Shown here piece by piece: positions 52,762 through 62,436 of a DNA stretch of 64,000 nt. The notes under the pieces were generated by a model, which was given only the letters and a program-made list of their open reading frames with translations, was not told the DNA's origin and made no database searches. Position numbers and translations under genes: made by a program. The stretch comes from PALSA-607 sp963825425 (lineage in GTDB: Bacteria > Actinomycetota > Actinomycetes > Acidothermales > Acidothermaceae): positions 944,139-1,008,138 of the forward strand of contig CAWGTF010000010.1 in the NCBI GenBank assembly GCA_963825425.1, in the 5' to 3' direction. Each line of letters begins with the position of its first letter. Position 1 is the first letter of the stretch.

Positions 52762-53876
52762 ATGATCGGCGCAGCGTCCATTGCCGCCGAACTGATGGCT
52801 GAGATTCGCGGGTTCGCCGCCTCGATCGGTTTTCCGAGTCTCGATCGCGAATTGTCCGCCGACGAGAAGCTGGCCGAGTCGGTCAAGACGGCTCCGCTCC
52901 CGACCGAGGCGCAGATCGCCTCGATCATCGACCCGCTCTTCTGGGCGTCGATCGAGACTGAGGAGCAGCGACCCACGCGGTTTCGAGTTGCCTACAGGCC
53001 CACCGAGGTAGAGACGCTGCTGGCGACGCACCGCCTACGAGAACCCGTGCCGCTCGACATCGCCAACCTACGAAGGTTCGTCAAGCTGGCACATGCCCAC
53101 GACCGGCTGGCCAGCTTTCTGGCGCTGGACTTCCTGCCCGACCCGGCAATCGTCGGTATCGGGGTGTTCCACTTCCGCGGTGCTGTGCCACACGCGTTCC
53201 ACGTGGTCTCGAAGGCCCAGGCAACGCCTGGAGTTCTTGTGGTCGTCGTTCCAGCTCGGCACTTTGCGCGGTGGCGAACTGAGTCTCTTGTCGCGTGCCG
53301 GGTTGCGCGCAGACGCCGCGGCCGACTGGGTCACCAGCTGCTTCGGATCGAAGGGCCTGCGACTGCTTATCGGCAGCGCCGCACGGATCTATCGCTGAGC
53401 AAGGCCACGGTGGATCGCTGTGGGCAGTTGCCCCGGGCGCGAGGCTGTCTGACGGTCTCACCGTCGGTTATCCGGTCGAGGGGCAGCCGGACCTTCTTGG
53501 TGAGATATCGAAGTACGAGCACCGTCAGCCTTGGGGCTACTCGATTGGGAACCTGGCCGGTGTCGACGGGGCAATCGTCGTTGCGGGCGATGGTCAGGTG
53601 CTTGGCTTCGGGGCATTCATCGATCTGCCGAAGGAGCCGATCGCGGTAGTCGAGTACGGCCCGGACGGTACCGGCCACACAGTGCTCTCCGATCAGCTCG
53701 GAGGAGGACGGCATCGATCTGCGATCGCGTTCTGTGCGAGTCACGCTCCGTCGTCAGCACTCGTCGTGTCGGACGACGGAGGGATCTCCGCCGTGCGAAG
53801 GCTGGCGGACGACGCACCAGTGGAGTTCGCTCGCGTCAACCCGAACGGGTTCGGCGACCCCAAGTTGACCCGGTAG
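52762..53876 (+). CDS. Sensor-plus-diadenylate-cyclase (DAC)-motif protein (frameshifted)
   Basis: Cytosolic protein of about 370 residues when joined. N-terminal part: MIGAASIAAELMAEIRGFAA, then LREPVPLDIANLRRFVKLAH and FVKLAHAHDRLASFLALDFL, which resembles the putative sensor domains (DACNV type) found fused to DAC domains. After slips near 53225 and 53390, the C-terminal part has NLAGVDGAIVVAGDGQVLGF with the DGA motif and GGGRHRSAIAFCASHAPSSA with the RHR motif, both needed for ATP binding and c-di-AMP formation in DisA/CdaA, then VVSDDGGISAVRRLADD. Motifs are intact, so cyclase activity is plausible but unproven. Different from canonical DisA: no DNA-binding HhH region. Confidence 0.7.
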
Positions 53877-54565
53877 CACGAAACCGCGACGGGACGGGGC
53901 CGCGCGACCCGGCAGCGAGGAATGCGGTCCCGAACAACAACTCGGTCCAGGAGAAGTCGGCAGTTCGTCCTGCATAGCTTGCGCGAATCGCCTCCCACGG
54001 GCGGCGCATGATCCACTCATCTATGGATGCGAAAGGCCGCACAACTGCAGTTCCAAGCTGTGCGAGCCGCCGAGGCACGTTGGCGGGAACCTTGAGATCG
54101 AGCACGACCCAGCGGCCGCCTGCGGAGAGGGCCGCGGCGCCGTGGGCGATCACCGCTGCGCAGTCGGGCACCTGTGTCAGGGCGTACGTGGAGAGGATCG
54201 CGTCGACCTCGGTTGGGAAGTCGAAGTCGACCGCGTCGGCTTGCACGAGGCTGATATTGCTCCAGCCGTTTGGTCCTGATCCGATCCTGGGCCCGCTCGA
54301 GCATCGCGTCGGTCAGATCGACGCCGACGATCCGGCCGTCGGGACCGATCATCTCCTCGATGAGCGAGAAGTTCAGGCCGGTGCCGCATGCGATGTCGAT
54401 CACGGTGTCACCTGGGCGAAGTCCGAGTGCCTGTACGGCGCGGCGACGTTGCGCTCGCTGCGGGTAGCCGGGCGCAGGGTAGAGCCGGGAGGTGAGGTCG
54501 TAGTGCTTCGCCTTCTTGCGGTATGTCTCGATCAGCCGCTCTTGCGTACGGCCGGTCTGGGTCAC
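53836..54565 (-). CDS. UbiE-like class I SAM methyltransferase (frameshifted)
   Basis: Starts MTQTGRTQERLIETYRKKAK with HYDLTSRLYPAPGYPQR; SAM motif I GDTVIDIACGTGLNFSLIEE, acidic loop RIVGVDLTDAMLERAQDRI. After a slip near 54255, ISLVQADAVDFDFPTEVDAI (motif II/III), YALTQVPDCAAVIAHGAAAL, GGRWVVLDLKVPANVPRRLA and EAIRASYAGRTADFSWTELL, FGTAFLAAG. The C-terminal 25 residues look unusual and the 3' end overlaps the convergent DAC gene by 41 bases, so another slip near the end is possible. Last gene of the minus-strand cluster; its start overlaps the SRPBCC gene. Confidence 0.8.
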
Positions 54566-55059
54566 GTGTGCTCCTCGAGCTCCGTAGCGTTGCGGTACAA
54601 CCGCGCGCCACGCGTATCCGACTCGACCGCCGACTTGATCGCCACCATCTCGAGATCGCTTACCCGTTGGATTCTGCGTTTGAGAGAGCGGCTGGGGATC
54701 GCGCGCATGATGCCCGCGAGGTCGACCTCAATCCACATCATGGCGTCGGTCTGCGTGTCGTCGATCGGCTCGAGTTCCATTCCCCAGCGCGCCGCAGAAG
54801 TACCCAGCGGCCCGGCGAACGCCATGTAGCGGGGTCCATCGACAGTGGTCACCTGCTGGCTGCGGCCGCGAGTCAACCCGAGTACTCCCTTCGCCCGCTG
54901 ATCCAGCCACGAGCCGGGCTGCAGCGGAGTACCTCCGCGAACCCGGCATTCGAGAACTGTTGGCGCCCACTCCGGCCACCGTCGGACGTCACACATATAA
55001 GCCCAAACGTCGTGGACGCTGCTGGCGATGGCGATACGGCTCTCGGTTCGAAATGTCAT
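54562..55059 (-). CDS. SRPBCC / polyketide-cyclase-like protein
   Basis: Helix-grip ligand-binding protein of 165 residues, intact. MTFRTESRIAIASSVHDVWA and RWPEWAPTVLECRVRGGTPL at the N-terminus, VDGPRYMAFAGPLGTSAARW in the sheet, DLAGIMRAIPSRSLKRRIQR on the C-terminal helix. Its ATG overlaps the ribA stop (ATGA) and its stop overlaps the UbiE-like start, so it is coupled to both. In a small-molecule cluster it might bind or cyclise the intermediate, or merely carry a lipid; no catalytic residues can be named. Confidence 0.75.
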   Translation of the reverse strand: MTFRTESRIAIASSVHDVWAYMCDVRRWPEWAPTVLECRVRGGTPLQPGSWLDQRAKGVLGLTRGRSQQVTTVDGPRYMAFAGPLGTSAARWGMELEPIDDTQTDAMMWIEVDLAGIMRAIPSRSLKRRIQRVSDLEMVAIKSAVESDTRGARLYRNATELEEHT

Positions 55060-55742
55060 CGGGCAGCCCTTGTGTTGATTGCGATTGCGTTGATGCCAGC
55101 GGGAGTGTCGAGCAGACGAGCGCCCCATTGCGCCTTCGCTGCCAGGTAGCCCGCATTCGCGTCGGACAGATGCACATGCGTCGGTACTTGCCCGGTCACG
55201 GTCACCCCGAGCGCAGTGAGCTGTGCGACCTTATCCGGGTTGCTGCTGAGCAGCACGACGCTCGGCACTGCGAGGGCGCCCAGCATCTGGGCAGCAACCG
55301 TGTAGTCGCGCTCGTCCGCGGCATGTCCGAGGGCGATGTTCGCCTCATACGTGTCGAGGCCCGCGTCCTGAAGGAGGTACGCATCGACCTTTTCGTAGAG
55401 GCCGATCCCGCGCCCTTCCTGCCGAAGGTAGAGCAGGTAGCCGCCGGCGTCTGCGATCCGCTCGACCGCCTCGCGCAGTTGCGGCCCGCAGTCGCATCGT
55501 TGGCTGCCGAAGACGTCGCCGGTGAGGCACTCGCTGTGCGGCCGGACGAGGGGCACGGTTGCCGCGCCGGTGTCGATGGTGCACGCCCGCGCCCTGGTGC
55601 CGAGGCCTAACGCCAGATGCTCTCGTCCGTCGACCAGGTTGTTGAAGGTGAAGACACGCGCGGGCGTGGCGTACCCATCGGCGAACCGCAGCGGCAGCAC
55701 CACCTGCGTGCGGATCGTTGCCTTGGGCGGAGATGGTCGCAC
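55056..55742 (-). CDS. ribA: GTP cyclohydrolase II
   Basis: Opens the GTP imidazole ring to 2,5-diamino-6-ribosylamino-4(3H)-pyrimidinone 5'-phosphate, formate and pyrophosphate. 228 residues, intact, a stand-alone RibA without a RibB (DHBP synthase) domain. Zinc site HSECLTGDVFGSQRCDCGPQ with three Cys; GTP/catalytic regions LLYLRQEGRGIGLYEKVDAY and DERDYTVAAQMLGALAV; ends AGINAIAINTRAAR. It overlaps the SRPBCC gene and follows a RibD-type reductase gene, 15 bases downstream of it in transcription. No lumazine or riboflavin synthase is adjacent, so it probably serves another product. Confidence 0.93.
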   Translation of the reverse strand: MRPSPPKATIRTQVVLPLRFADGYATPARVFTFNNLVDGREHLALGLGTRARACTIDTGAATVPLVRPHSECLTGDVFGSQRCDCGPQLREAVERIADAGGYLLYLRQEGRGIGLYEKVDAYLLQDAGLDTYEANIALGHAADERDYTVAAQMLGALAVPSVVLLSSNPDKVAQLTALGVTVTGQVPTHVHLSDANAGYLAAKAQWGARLLDTPAGINAIAINTRAAR

Positions 55743-55757
55743 CGGGCCTCCTCGTTG

Positions 55758-56450
55758 TCAGTCCGCGCGAAACCGCGGCGAGAGCGCGTAACGCAGCAGC
55801 ACTACGTCGTCGATTTGCCGCACTTCGGCCAGCGTTGCCCGCCGATGCGAATTCCATGGGAACAGCCCGTCACTCACGAACCGCCGAGCCCGTGAGTCAC
55901 CGACGAAGAACGGTGCAACGACGAGATGCAGTTCGTCGGCCAGGTCGGCGGTGAGGAACTGCGTATGAACCGTGCCACCGCCCTCGACCATCAATCGCTG
56001 GACGCCGCGTGCGTGCAGGTCCTCGCTGATCCTGTGCATGTCGACCGGCTCACCGCCGTCGACGATGGTTGCCACCGCGCCGAGCCGGGCTCGAGCCTCG
56101 TCCACCTTCGCACTCGCGCAATAGACCACCTTCTCGATGTTGCCGGTGGCGAAGAAGTCAGCACGCGGGTCGAGCTGTCCACGCCCGGTGACGGTGACCT
56201 TCATCGGCGTCGGCGCCTGTCCGCGAGCGAGCCGCTCATCCTGCCGTGACCGTGACCGAATCAGGAGTCGTGGGTTGTCGTTGCGGACCGTTTCCGCGCC
56301 GACGAGGATCGCGTCGCACATGGCGCGCACTGCGTCGACCCGGTCGAAGTCGGCGTCGTTGGACAGCTGGAGCGGTTTCATGTTCGCGCTGCCGAGGTAG
56401 CCGTCGATCGACATGCCGCAGCTCAGCAGGGTGTAGGGACGATCACCCAC
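55758..56450 (-). CDS. RibD C-terminal (DHFR-fold) pyrimidine reductase-like protein
   Basis: 230-residue protein with only the reductase half of RibD; the zinc deaminase half is absent. MGDRPYTLLSCGMSIDGYLG, VRAMCDAILVGAETVRNDNP (NADPH site), GNIEKVVYCASAKVDEARAR and GVQRLMVEGGGTVHTQFLTA are the family's motifs. In riboflavin synthesis this fold reduces the ribosyl side chain to ribityl; coupled with the neighbouring RibA it could act directly on its product. Whether it reduces or deaminates nothing is untested. Upstream is a methyltransferase gene on the same strand. Confidence 0.88.
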   Translation of the reverse strand: MGDRPYTLLSCGMSIDGYLGSANMKPLQLSNDADFDRVDAVRAMCDAILVGAETVRNDNPRLLIRSRSRQDERLARGQAPTPMKVTVTGRGQLDPRADFFATGNIEKVVYCASAKVDEARARLGAVATIVDGGEPVDMHRISEDLHARGVQRLMVEGGGTVHTQFLTADLADELHLVVAPFFVGDSRARRFVSDGLFPWNSHRRATLAEVRQIDDVVLLRYALSPRFRAD

Positions 56451-56512
56451 CGACGCCGCCTTCCGCTCTTAGAGGCTCCTGTGAAGACATACGCACGCAT
56501 GGCGGATCCCGT

Positions 56513-57366
56513 TCACCGGTCGCGCGGTGGCTCACGCGGCACGGCCAGCAGGTCGTGATGGTGCACGGTCACGCGCAGCCGCCCGGCGGTCGCATCGGCG
56601 AGCCGCCGCTCGACGTACCCGCGCGTCGCGGCGGTGAGCTCGGGTCGCTGCTCACAGGCCGCACCAACCCAGCCCTTGAACCACTCGGTGGTGAGTGCCG
56701 CATCGCCGGCAGCCGAGCCGCCAGGGGCTCGGCGCGATGACCACCTCGGCGCCCAACCTGGCGAACATATCGGCTGCCACACCCACGGCGTCCGGCCCGA
56801 GCAGCCGACCGTCACCTTCACCGCGGCGTTGGTGGGCGTTGAAAGCCGACGCAATCGCGTCGTCCAGTCGGGTCGGACGGCGTGAGGGCAACGCGGCCGA
56901 TGACCGAGAGGGTCAGCAATGCTGGGCAACCTGCCTCGACACAAGAACGGGCGATCCGCTCGACCTCAGCGGCGGTCAGCATGTCGAGCAATGCGGACGC
57001 CGTGATCAGCGACGCGCCAGCGAGATCGCGCTGGTCAAGGCGGGTGATGTCACGTTGCCGCGTCTCGACGGTGACCCGCGAGCCGTCGTCAGTCAGCGGT
57101 GGAACATCGACGGCCGCTCGGGCGAGCAGATCGGCGTCCCTGTCGTACATCACCCAGTGCTGCGGCCCGGAAAGCTGCGGGGCAAGCCAACGCGCCATCG
57201 AGCCGGTGCCGCAGCCGAGATCGTGCACCACGACCGGGAGGCTCGCCGGCAAGAGGTGCCGGACCTTCGCGACCAAATCGGTGGCTCGAGCAGCGGCGTC
57301 GGCCGGCTCGCGCAACGCGAGCCAGGCCGGGCTGACCGTGACCACTGGTGGCACGACGGCGTTCAC
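56513..57366 (-). CDS. Class I SAM methyltransferase of the cluster (frameshifted)
   Basis: About 284 residues after joining. SAM site VVVHDLGCGTGSMARWLAPQ, acidic-loop VMYDRDADLLARAAVD, VTVETRQRDITRLDQRDLAG, and ASALLDMLTAAEVERIARSC, ALLTLSVIGRVALTPSDP; after a slip near 56880, LDDAIASAFNAHQRRGEGDG, LLGPDAVGVAADMFARLGAE and another slip near 56715 to LTTEWFKGWVGAACEQRPEL and ending TVHHHDLLAVP. Its start overlaps the glycosyltransferase stop by four bases. Substrate unknown; probably modifies a cluster intermediate. Confidence 0.82.
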
Positions 57367-58432
57367 GACGCGGCTTCGGTGAGTATGTGCGCGACCCGCT
57401 CGACGGTCGCCGGCCAGCCGGACAACGTCGCGCGACGCTCCAGCGCAGCCAGGCGAAGGCCGCGCCGCAGCTCGGCATCGCCCAGCCAGCTCGAGAGTGC
57501 GGCGGCGAGCGCTGGCGCGTCACCCGGCGCGACGAGCAGACCTGGCCGGCGCCCATCGGCTGTGCGGCCGAGCGTGTGCGGAAGCCCACCGACGGCCGTC
57601 GCGATCACCGGCAGGCCGCGCGCGAGCGCCTCGGTGACGACCATCCCGTAGGTCTCGCCGAGCGAGGCGACCACGAGCACGTCGGCGGCGGCATAAGCCC
57701 GGTCGAGTTCGTCGCCCGTGCGCGGGCCCGCGAACCGTGATCCGATCGCCGATGCCGGACTCGTCCGCCCGGCGGTGCAGGAGATCGGCGAAGTCAGGAT
57801 CCCGGTCGAGGGTTCCGACAAGGACGCAACGCCACGACAGTTCGGGGACGGCGGCGAGGGCCGCGAGCAGGACGTCGTGCCCCTTGTGCGGCGTGACCGC
57901 TGCGACGCAGAGCAGCTGACCGCCGTCGGCCGTACCCGGCGCGAGTTCGGCGGGGTCGACGCCGGGCTCGGCCACCGCAACGTTGTCCGGCCGTAGCGAG
58001 TATCGGTCGAGAAGCAGGTCGCGCGCCCACGCGCTCGTCGTGACGATGGCGGTGGCCGCAGCCAGCACGGCGCACTCGCGGCTCCGGGCATCGGCGACCT
58101 CGTGTCCTGGCGGCCCGTCGCCGAGCGGCAGGTGCACGAGGACCACCAACACCAGCCGCTGCGCGTGGGGCACCAACACTGCCGGAACGGTCGAGGCGAT
58201 CAACCCGTCGATGAGCACGACAGCGCCGTCCGGCATGCTCGGCGATCACGCGGCCCAACGCACGCTGCGCTTCGGCGTCCGGCCAGGGCCACCCGCCGTC
58301 CACTGCGTGTTCGTGCACGTCCCAACCCAGGGCGGTGAGTCCGTTGCAGATCCGACGGTCGTACACGTTGCCGCCGCTCGGCCTCGCGGGGTCGTCGATG
58401 CCGCCCGGGACGACGACGTGCACAGTCTTCAC
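57363..58432 (-). CDS. GT4-type glycosyltransferase (frameshifted)
   Basis: GT-B fold retaining glycosyltransferase, about 356 residues. N-terminal VHVVVPGGIDDPARPSGGNV and GLTALGWDVHEHAVDGGWPW; after a slip near 58230, DGAVVLIDGLIASTVPAVLV and HLPLGDGPPGHEVADARSRE; then VAEPGVDPAELAPGTADGGQ and LLCVAAVTPHKGHDVLLAAL (nucleotide-binding). After a slip near 57720, DVLVVASLGETYGMVVTEAL carries the E-x7-E motif. Start overlaps the PTPS-like stop and end overlaps the methyltransferase start. It implies a glycosylated product for this cluster. Confidence 0.88.
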
Positions 58433-58836
58433 AGCGGTCGTTCGTAACGCGCCCAGGCGATGTGCGACTCATGCAGGGTGACCGCGATGCCGGCGAGCCC
58501 CCGCGCACCCTCGCCGAGCGCGCCGGCGTGGATCCGGTCGGCGAGGCGATCGGCGATCACCTGGGCCAGCGCCTCGGTGGAGGTGTTCATGCCGGCGAAG
58601 GCCGGTTCGTCGTCGAGGTTGCGGTAGTTCAGTTCGCCGGCGACCGCCTGCAGCTCCGCGGCGGCCCGCCCGATGTCGACGACGATGTTGTCTTCGTCGA
58701 GCGCCTCGCGTTCAAACGTGGCATCGACGACGTAGGTCGCGCCGTGCAGTTGCTGCGCTGGTCCGAACACCTCGCCGCGAAAACTGTGGGCGATCATGAT
58801 GTGATCGCGGACCGTCACGCTGAACACGTACGTCAC
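58429..58836 (-). CDS. PTPS/QueD-fold protein with altered active site
   Basis: T-fold protein of 135 residues related to 6-pyruvoyl-tetrahydropterin synthase and 6-carboxy-tetrahydropterin synthase. His17 in MIAHSFRGEVFG and His31 in QQLHGATYVVD correspond to zinc ligands, but the usual HGH is HGA (Ala33) and the catalytic Cys four residues before is Ala27. The usual catalytic Asp-His segment reads LNYRNLDDEPAFAGMNTSTE without His. The pterin-binding Glu (ESHIAWARYE) remains. So it binds a pterin- or pyrimidine-like ligand but is unlikely to do standard PTPS chemistry. Coupled by overlaps to genes on both sides. Confidence 0.85.
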   Translation of the reverse strand: MTYVFSVTVRDHIMIAHSFRGEVFGPAQQLHGATYVVDATFEREALDEDNIVVDIGRAAAELQAVAGELNYRNLDDEPAFAGMNTSTEALAQVIADRLADRIHAGALGEGARGLAGIAVTLHESHIAWARYERPL

Positions 58837-59825
58837 CCCTCGTCGTGGTAGTGCCGTAGGTGATGGAGTGGCAGAGGGCCGGCAGGGAACCGGTCGCGAG
58901 CCGGGCCATGACGTCGGGCAGCTCCTCGAAGCGCGAGGCTCCCGTCAGCAAGGCGTCGAAGGCGGGATCGCGCAGCAGGTCGAGCGCGAGCGCCAGCCGG
59001 TCGGACGTCGTCCGGGTCGCGCGACGGGCTGGCGCGACGACACCGACCTGGCTGGCGCGGATGCTCAGCCGGCTGGAGTGAAATGCGCCGCCTAGCGACA
59101 GCGTGACGTCGCGATCGCCGTACCAGCTGAGGTCGATGACGGTGCCCTCAGGCCGCAAGGAGGTCGAGCGATTGCTGCAGCCCGGCGGACGTCGCGCTGG
59201 TGTGCACGACGAGGTCGCGCCCGCCTGCGGCGTCCGATGGCAGCGCGAAGTCGACGCCGAGGGCGGCCGCGATCTTGGCCCGGTCGGCGTCGACGTCGAC
59301 GAGCGTCACGTCGACGCCGGGGAAGCGCGCGAGCAGCCGCGCGACGCAGCAGCCCACCATGCCGGCACCGACGACCGTGATCCGGTCGCCGACGAGCGGA
59401 GCCGCGTCCCACAACGCGTTGACCGCGGTCTCCAGGGTGCCGGCCAGCACCGCGCGCGCGGGCGGCACGTCGTCGGGGACGACGACGACCGAACTGGCGG
59501 GCACGACATAGCGGGTCTGGTGCGGGTACAGGCAGAACACGGTGCGACCCTGAAGTTGCGAGGGCCCGCTCTCGACCACGCCCACGTTGAGGTAGCCGTA
59601 CTTGACCGGCCCGGGAAAGTCGCCGTCCTGGAACGGCGCGCGCATTGCGGCGTACTGGCTCGCGGGGACGCCACCGCGGAACACGAGCGTTTCCGTCCCG
59701 CGGCTTACCGCCGAGCGCAGCGTCTTCACAAGCACGTCGTCCGGAGCGGGCTCGGGCAGCGACACCGGCCGGATTTCTCCCACGCCGGGCTCGCGGAGCC
59801 AGAATGCGAGCGCATCGCGCGGCAC
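58833..59825 (-). CDS. Zinc-type alcohol dehydrogenase-like oxidoreductase (frameshifted)
   Basis: MDR-superfamily dehydrogenase resembling BchC-type proteins. The GTG giving PRDALAFWLREPGVGEIRPV after the initiator is chosen since GGAGG lies eight bases before it; an ATG-like upstream start would leave only 15 bases to the divergent gene. Features: LRSAVSRGTETLVFRGGVPA, VKYGYLNVGVVESGPSQLQG, NAD(P) site DRITVVGAGMVGCCVARLLA; after a slip near 59155, EGTVIDLSWYGDRDVTLSLG and SRLSIRASQVGVVAPARR, then LLTGASRFEELPDVMARLAT. A last slip near 58850 gives a stop overlapping the PTPS-like GTG. First gene of the minus-strand run. Confidence 0.85.
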
Positions 59826-59909
59826 GAGCGTCACCTCCTCCCGGTCCCGACTGAACCGTAGCGCCAGATCTTGCGTGTCAGGTGGTGTCCCCACGGTGAC
59901 GGAGGCAGG

Positions 59910-60682
59910 GTGTCGGCGGTTCGATCGGGCCCGTTCGTCGGGCTGCTTTCACAGGTGATGTTGCTCGTCGCCCTCGCCGGCACCGTCGGGTTGACTGTCA
60001 GCGGTTGGCTGGTCGGGATTGCGTGCGGCGTCGCCACGAACGTGTGCGCTGGCACGCGGACTCGACCGGTATGGCGCGGGCGCCCTCGGGCCGGCCGACC
60101 GGGTGACCCTCGTCCGGGCCACTCTCGTCGGCGCGGTGGCCGCGCTGGTGGCGGACGCGTTTGTCCGGCCCGCGGCCGTGCCCGCACTGGTGACGCTCTC
60201 TGTCGTCGCACTGGTTCTCGACGCTGTCGACGGATGGGTCGCCCGGCGCACCGGAACGGCGTCGCCACTGGGCGCGCGTTTCGACGGGGAGGTCGACGCG
60301 TTCCTCATCTTGGTCTTGAGTGTGTACGTCTCAAACTCGATCGGCCCGTGGGTGCTCGCCATCGGCGCTGCGCGCTACCTGTTCTTGGTCGCCGGCTGGC
60401 TGCTGCCGTGGATGCGCGCGCCGCTGCCGCCGCGCTACTGGCGGAAAGCCGTGGCGGCAATCCAAGGCATCACGCTCACGGTCGCAGCCGGCGGATGTGT
60501 TGCCGCGACGAGGCACCGAGGCCGCGCTGGTAGTTGCGCTCGGCCTGCTCACGGAGTCGTTCGGGCGTGACGTGTGGTGGCTGCGGCGAGAGAACGCGCG
60601 CAGCATGCTGGTGGCGGATCGTCGTTCGATTGCGACTTCTGCTTGTGCGGTAGTGATTTCTCGGATTGCGAGTCTCGGCTAG
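59910..60682 (+). CDS. CDP-alcohol phosphatidyltransferase-family membrane enzyme (frameshifted)
   Basis: Transfers a phospho-alcohol from a CDP-linked donor to an acceptor alcohol in the membrane. GTG after GGAGG gives VSAVRSGPFVGLLSQVMLLV; a slip near 60045 leads to DRYGAGALGPADRVTLVRAT. The catalytic signature D-G-x2-A-R-x8-G-x3-D-x3-D is complete in DAVDGWVARRTGTASPLGAR and FDGEVD. Further helices (LILVLSVYVSNSIGPWVLAI, YLFLVAGWLLPWMRAPL) follow; a slip near 60505 gives LVVALGLLTESFGRDVWWL. The gene is divergent from the dehydrogenase and directly upstream of the sulfatase-like gene. Confidence 0.87.
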
Positions 60683-60701
60683 CGCGTCAGGAGTGGACAA
60701 A

Positions 60702-62433
60702 GTGTCGTCTTCGGAAGCCACATCAACACGTGGGGCCACCGATCTGACGCCCGATCGCCCCGAGCTGGCCACGGCGAGTGCGCATCGTCATTTCGCGGAC
60801 CGCGACCGTGCTTGCGTTCGGGTTGCTGTGGGCAGCGCTTGTTTCTCCGAACCAGCCCAGCTATGTCACGCCTGGCACTTTCCTTCGGATCCCCCTCGAG
60901 GGGCTCGTCATCGTCGCTCTCGGTCTGCTGCTGCCGCCGCGGTGGAGGCGGATCCTGGCGGACGTCGCCGGGGCCGCATTCGCGGTGCTCACCGTCGTGA
61001 AGCTCCTCAACCTGGGGTTCTTTTACGAAGTCGACCGCCCTTCAATCCCATCGGTGACTGGGCAAGTTTCGGACCTGCGGTCGGGCGTCCTGCACGACTC
61101 GGTCGGCCAACTCTGGACCGTGCGTCGCCGTGATCGGCGCGATCGTCCTGGTCCTCTTCTTGCTCGTCTTCGTGACGATGTCGGCCATCCACGTGACGAC
61201 AATCGCAGCTCGGCATCGCACTGGGTCGGCTCGTGCCGTCACGTGCACTCGCCGTCGTCTGGGCGCTGCTGCGCGGCGTTCGGCGTCGAGGCCTCCGGCG
61301 GAGCGAGCGTCGCGTCGGCGACAACGGCCAGGCTGGCCGGTACCGAGGTGAACCTGGTCCGTGCAGACATCAAGGACCAGCACACGTTCGCCGCCGATCT
61401 GAAGTCGCCCGACCCGTTCGCCATCACACCCGGCAAGGATCTGCTTACCGGCCTGCGCGGTAAGGACGTCCTCATCGTGTTCGTCGAGAGCTACGGCCAG
61501 GTGGCCGTCCAGGGGTCGTTCTACTCACCGCAGGTCGACGCGTTACTCAAATCGGGAACAGCTGAGTTGCAAGCCGCCGGATTCTCGACAAAGAGCGCCT
61601 TCATGACGTCGCCGACCTTCGGCGGCATCAGCTGGCTGGCGCACTCGACCTTGCAGACGGGGCTTTGGGTCGACAATGTGCAGCGCTACGCCCAGCTGAT
61701 CGCCGAGCAACCGCTTCACGCTGAGCGACGCATTCAACAAAGCCGGCTGGCGAACCGTCGCGGACGTGCCGTCCAATGAGAAGAACTGGCCGGAAGGAAA
61801 GTCCTTCTACCACTACGACCAGATCTACAACCAGTTCAACGTCGGCTACACCGGGCCGCACTTCAGCTACGCCAAGGTGCCCGACCAGTACACGCTCGCA
61901 AAGTTTCAGCAGTTGGAGCTAGCACAGCCGCATTCGCCGGTGATGGCGGAGATCGACCTCGTCTCGTCACATACGCCGTGGGCTCCGCTGCCGCACATGG
62001 TCCCGGAGAACGAGCTCGGTGACGGCTCGATCTTCGACGGGATGCCGGAGCAGGGGCAGCAGCCGAGCGCGGTCTGGGCCAACGCTCACGACGTGCAGGC
62101 CGCGTACGGTCAATCGATCGAGTACTCGATGACCGCACTCATCTCGTGGCTGCAGAACGTCCACGACAAGAACCTCGTGGTGTCGCCCTCGGCGATCACC
62201 AGCCGGCGACGATCGTCAGCGGTTCGAGCGCGAGTCACGACGTGCCGATCTCGATCATCGCCCAGGACCCGAAGGTCATGGATCGAATCTCCGCCTGGGG
62301 CTGGCAAGACGGTCTGCTCCCGAGCCCGCAGGCACCGGTGTGGTCGATGGACACGTTCCGCGGCCGCTTCCTTTCCTCCTACGGACCGCACCCTCCCAGC
62401 ACGCTCGCCGGCGTGCTCTCGTCGCCGCACTGA
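60702..62433 (+). CDS. Membrane-anchored sulfatase/alkaline-phosphatase superfamily enzyme (frameshifted)
   Basis: Start GTG follows AGGAG by eight bases (SSSEATSTRGATDLTP after the initiator); a slip near 60780 leads to ISRTATVLAFGLLWAALVSP and several N-terminal helices (LEGLVIVALGLLLPPRWRRI, VIGAIVLVLFLLVFVTMS). The outside domain begins LRGKDVLIVFVESYGQVAVQ, has FMTSPTFGGISWLAHSTLQT (a Thr/Ser nucleophile candidate), IDLVSSHTPWAPLPHM and GDHQPATIVSG (metal ligands). Slips near 61030-61110, 61715 and 62190 are crossed. Architecture resembles LTA-synthase/phosphoethanolamine-transferase-like enzymes. Likely modifies or cleaves a lipid-linked phospho-product together with the CDP-alcohol enzyme. 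Confidence 0.85.
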
Positions 62434-62436
62434 CGA

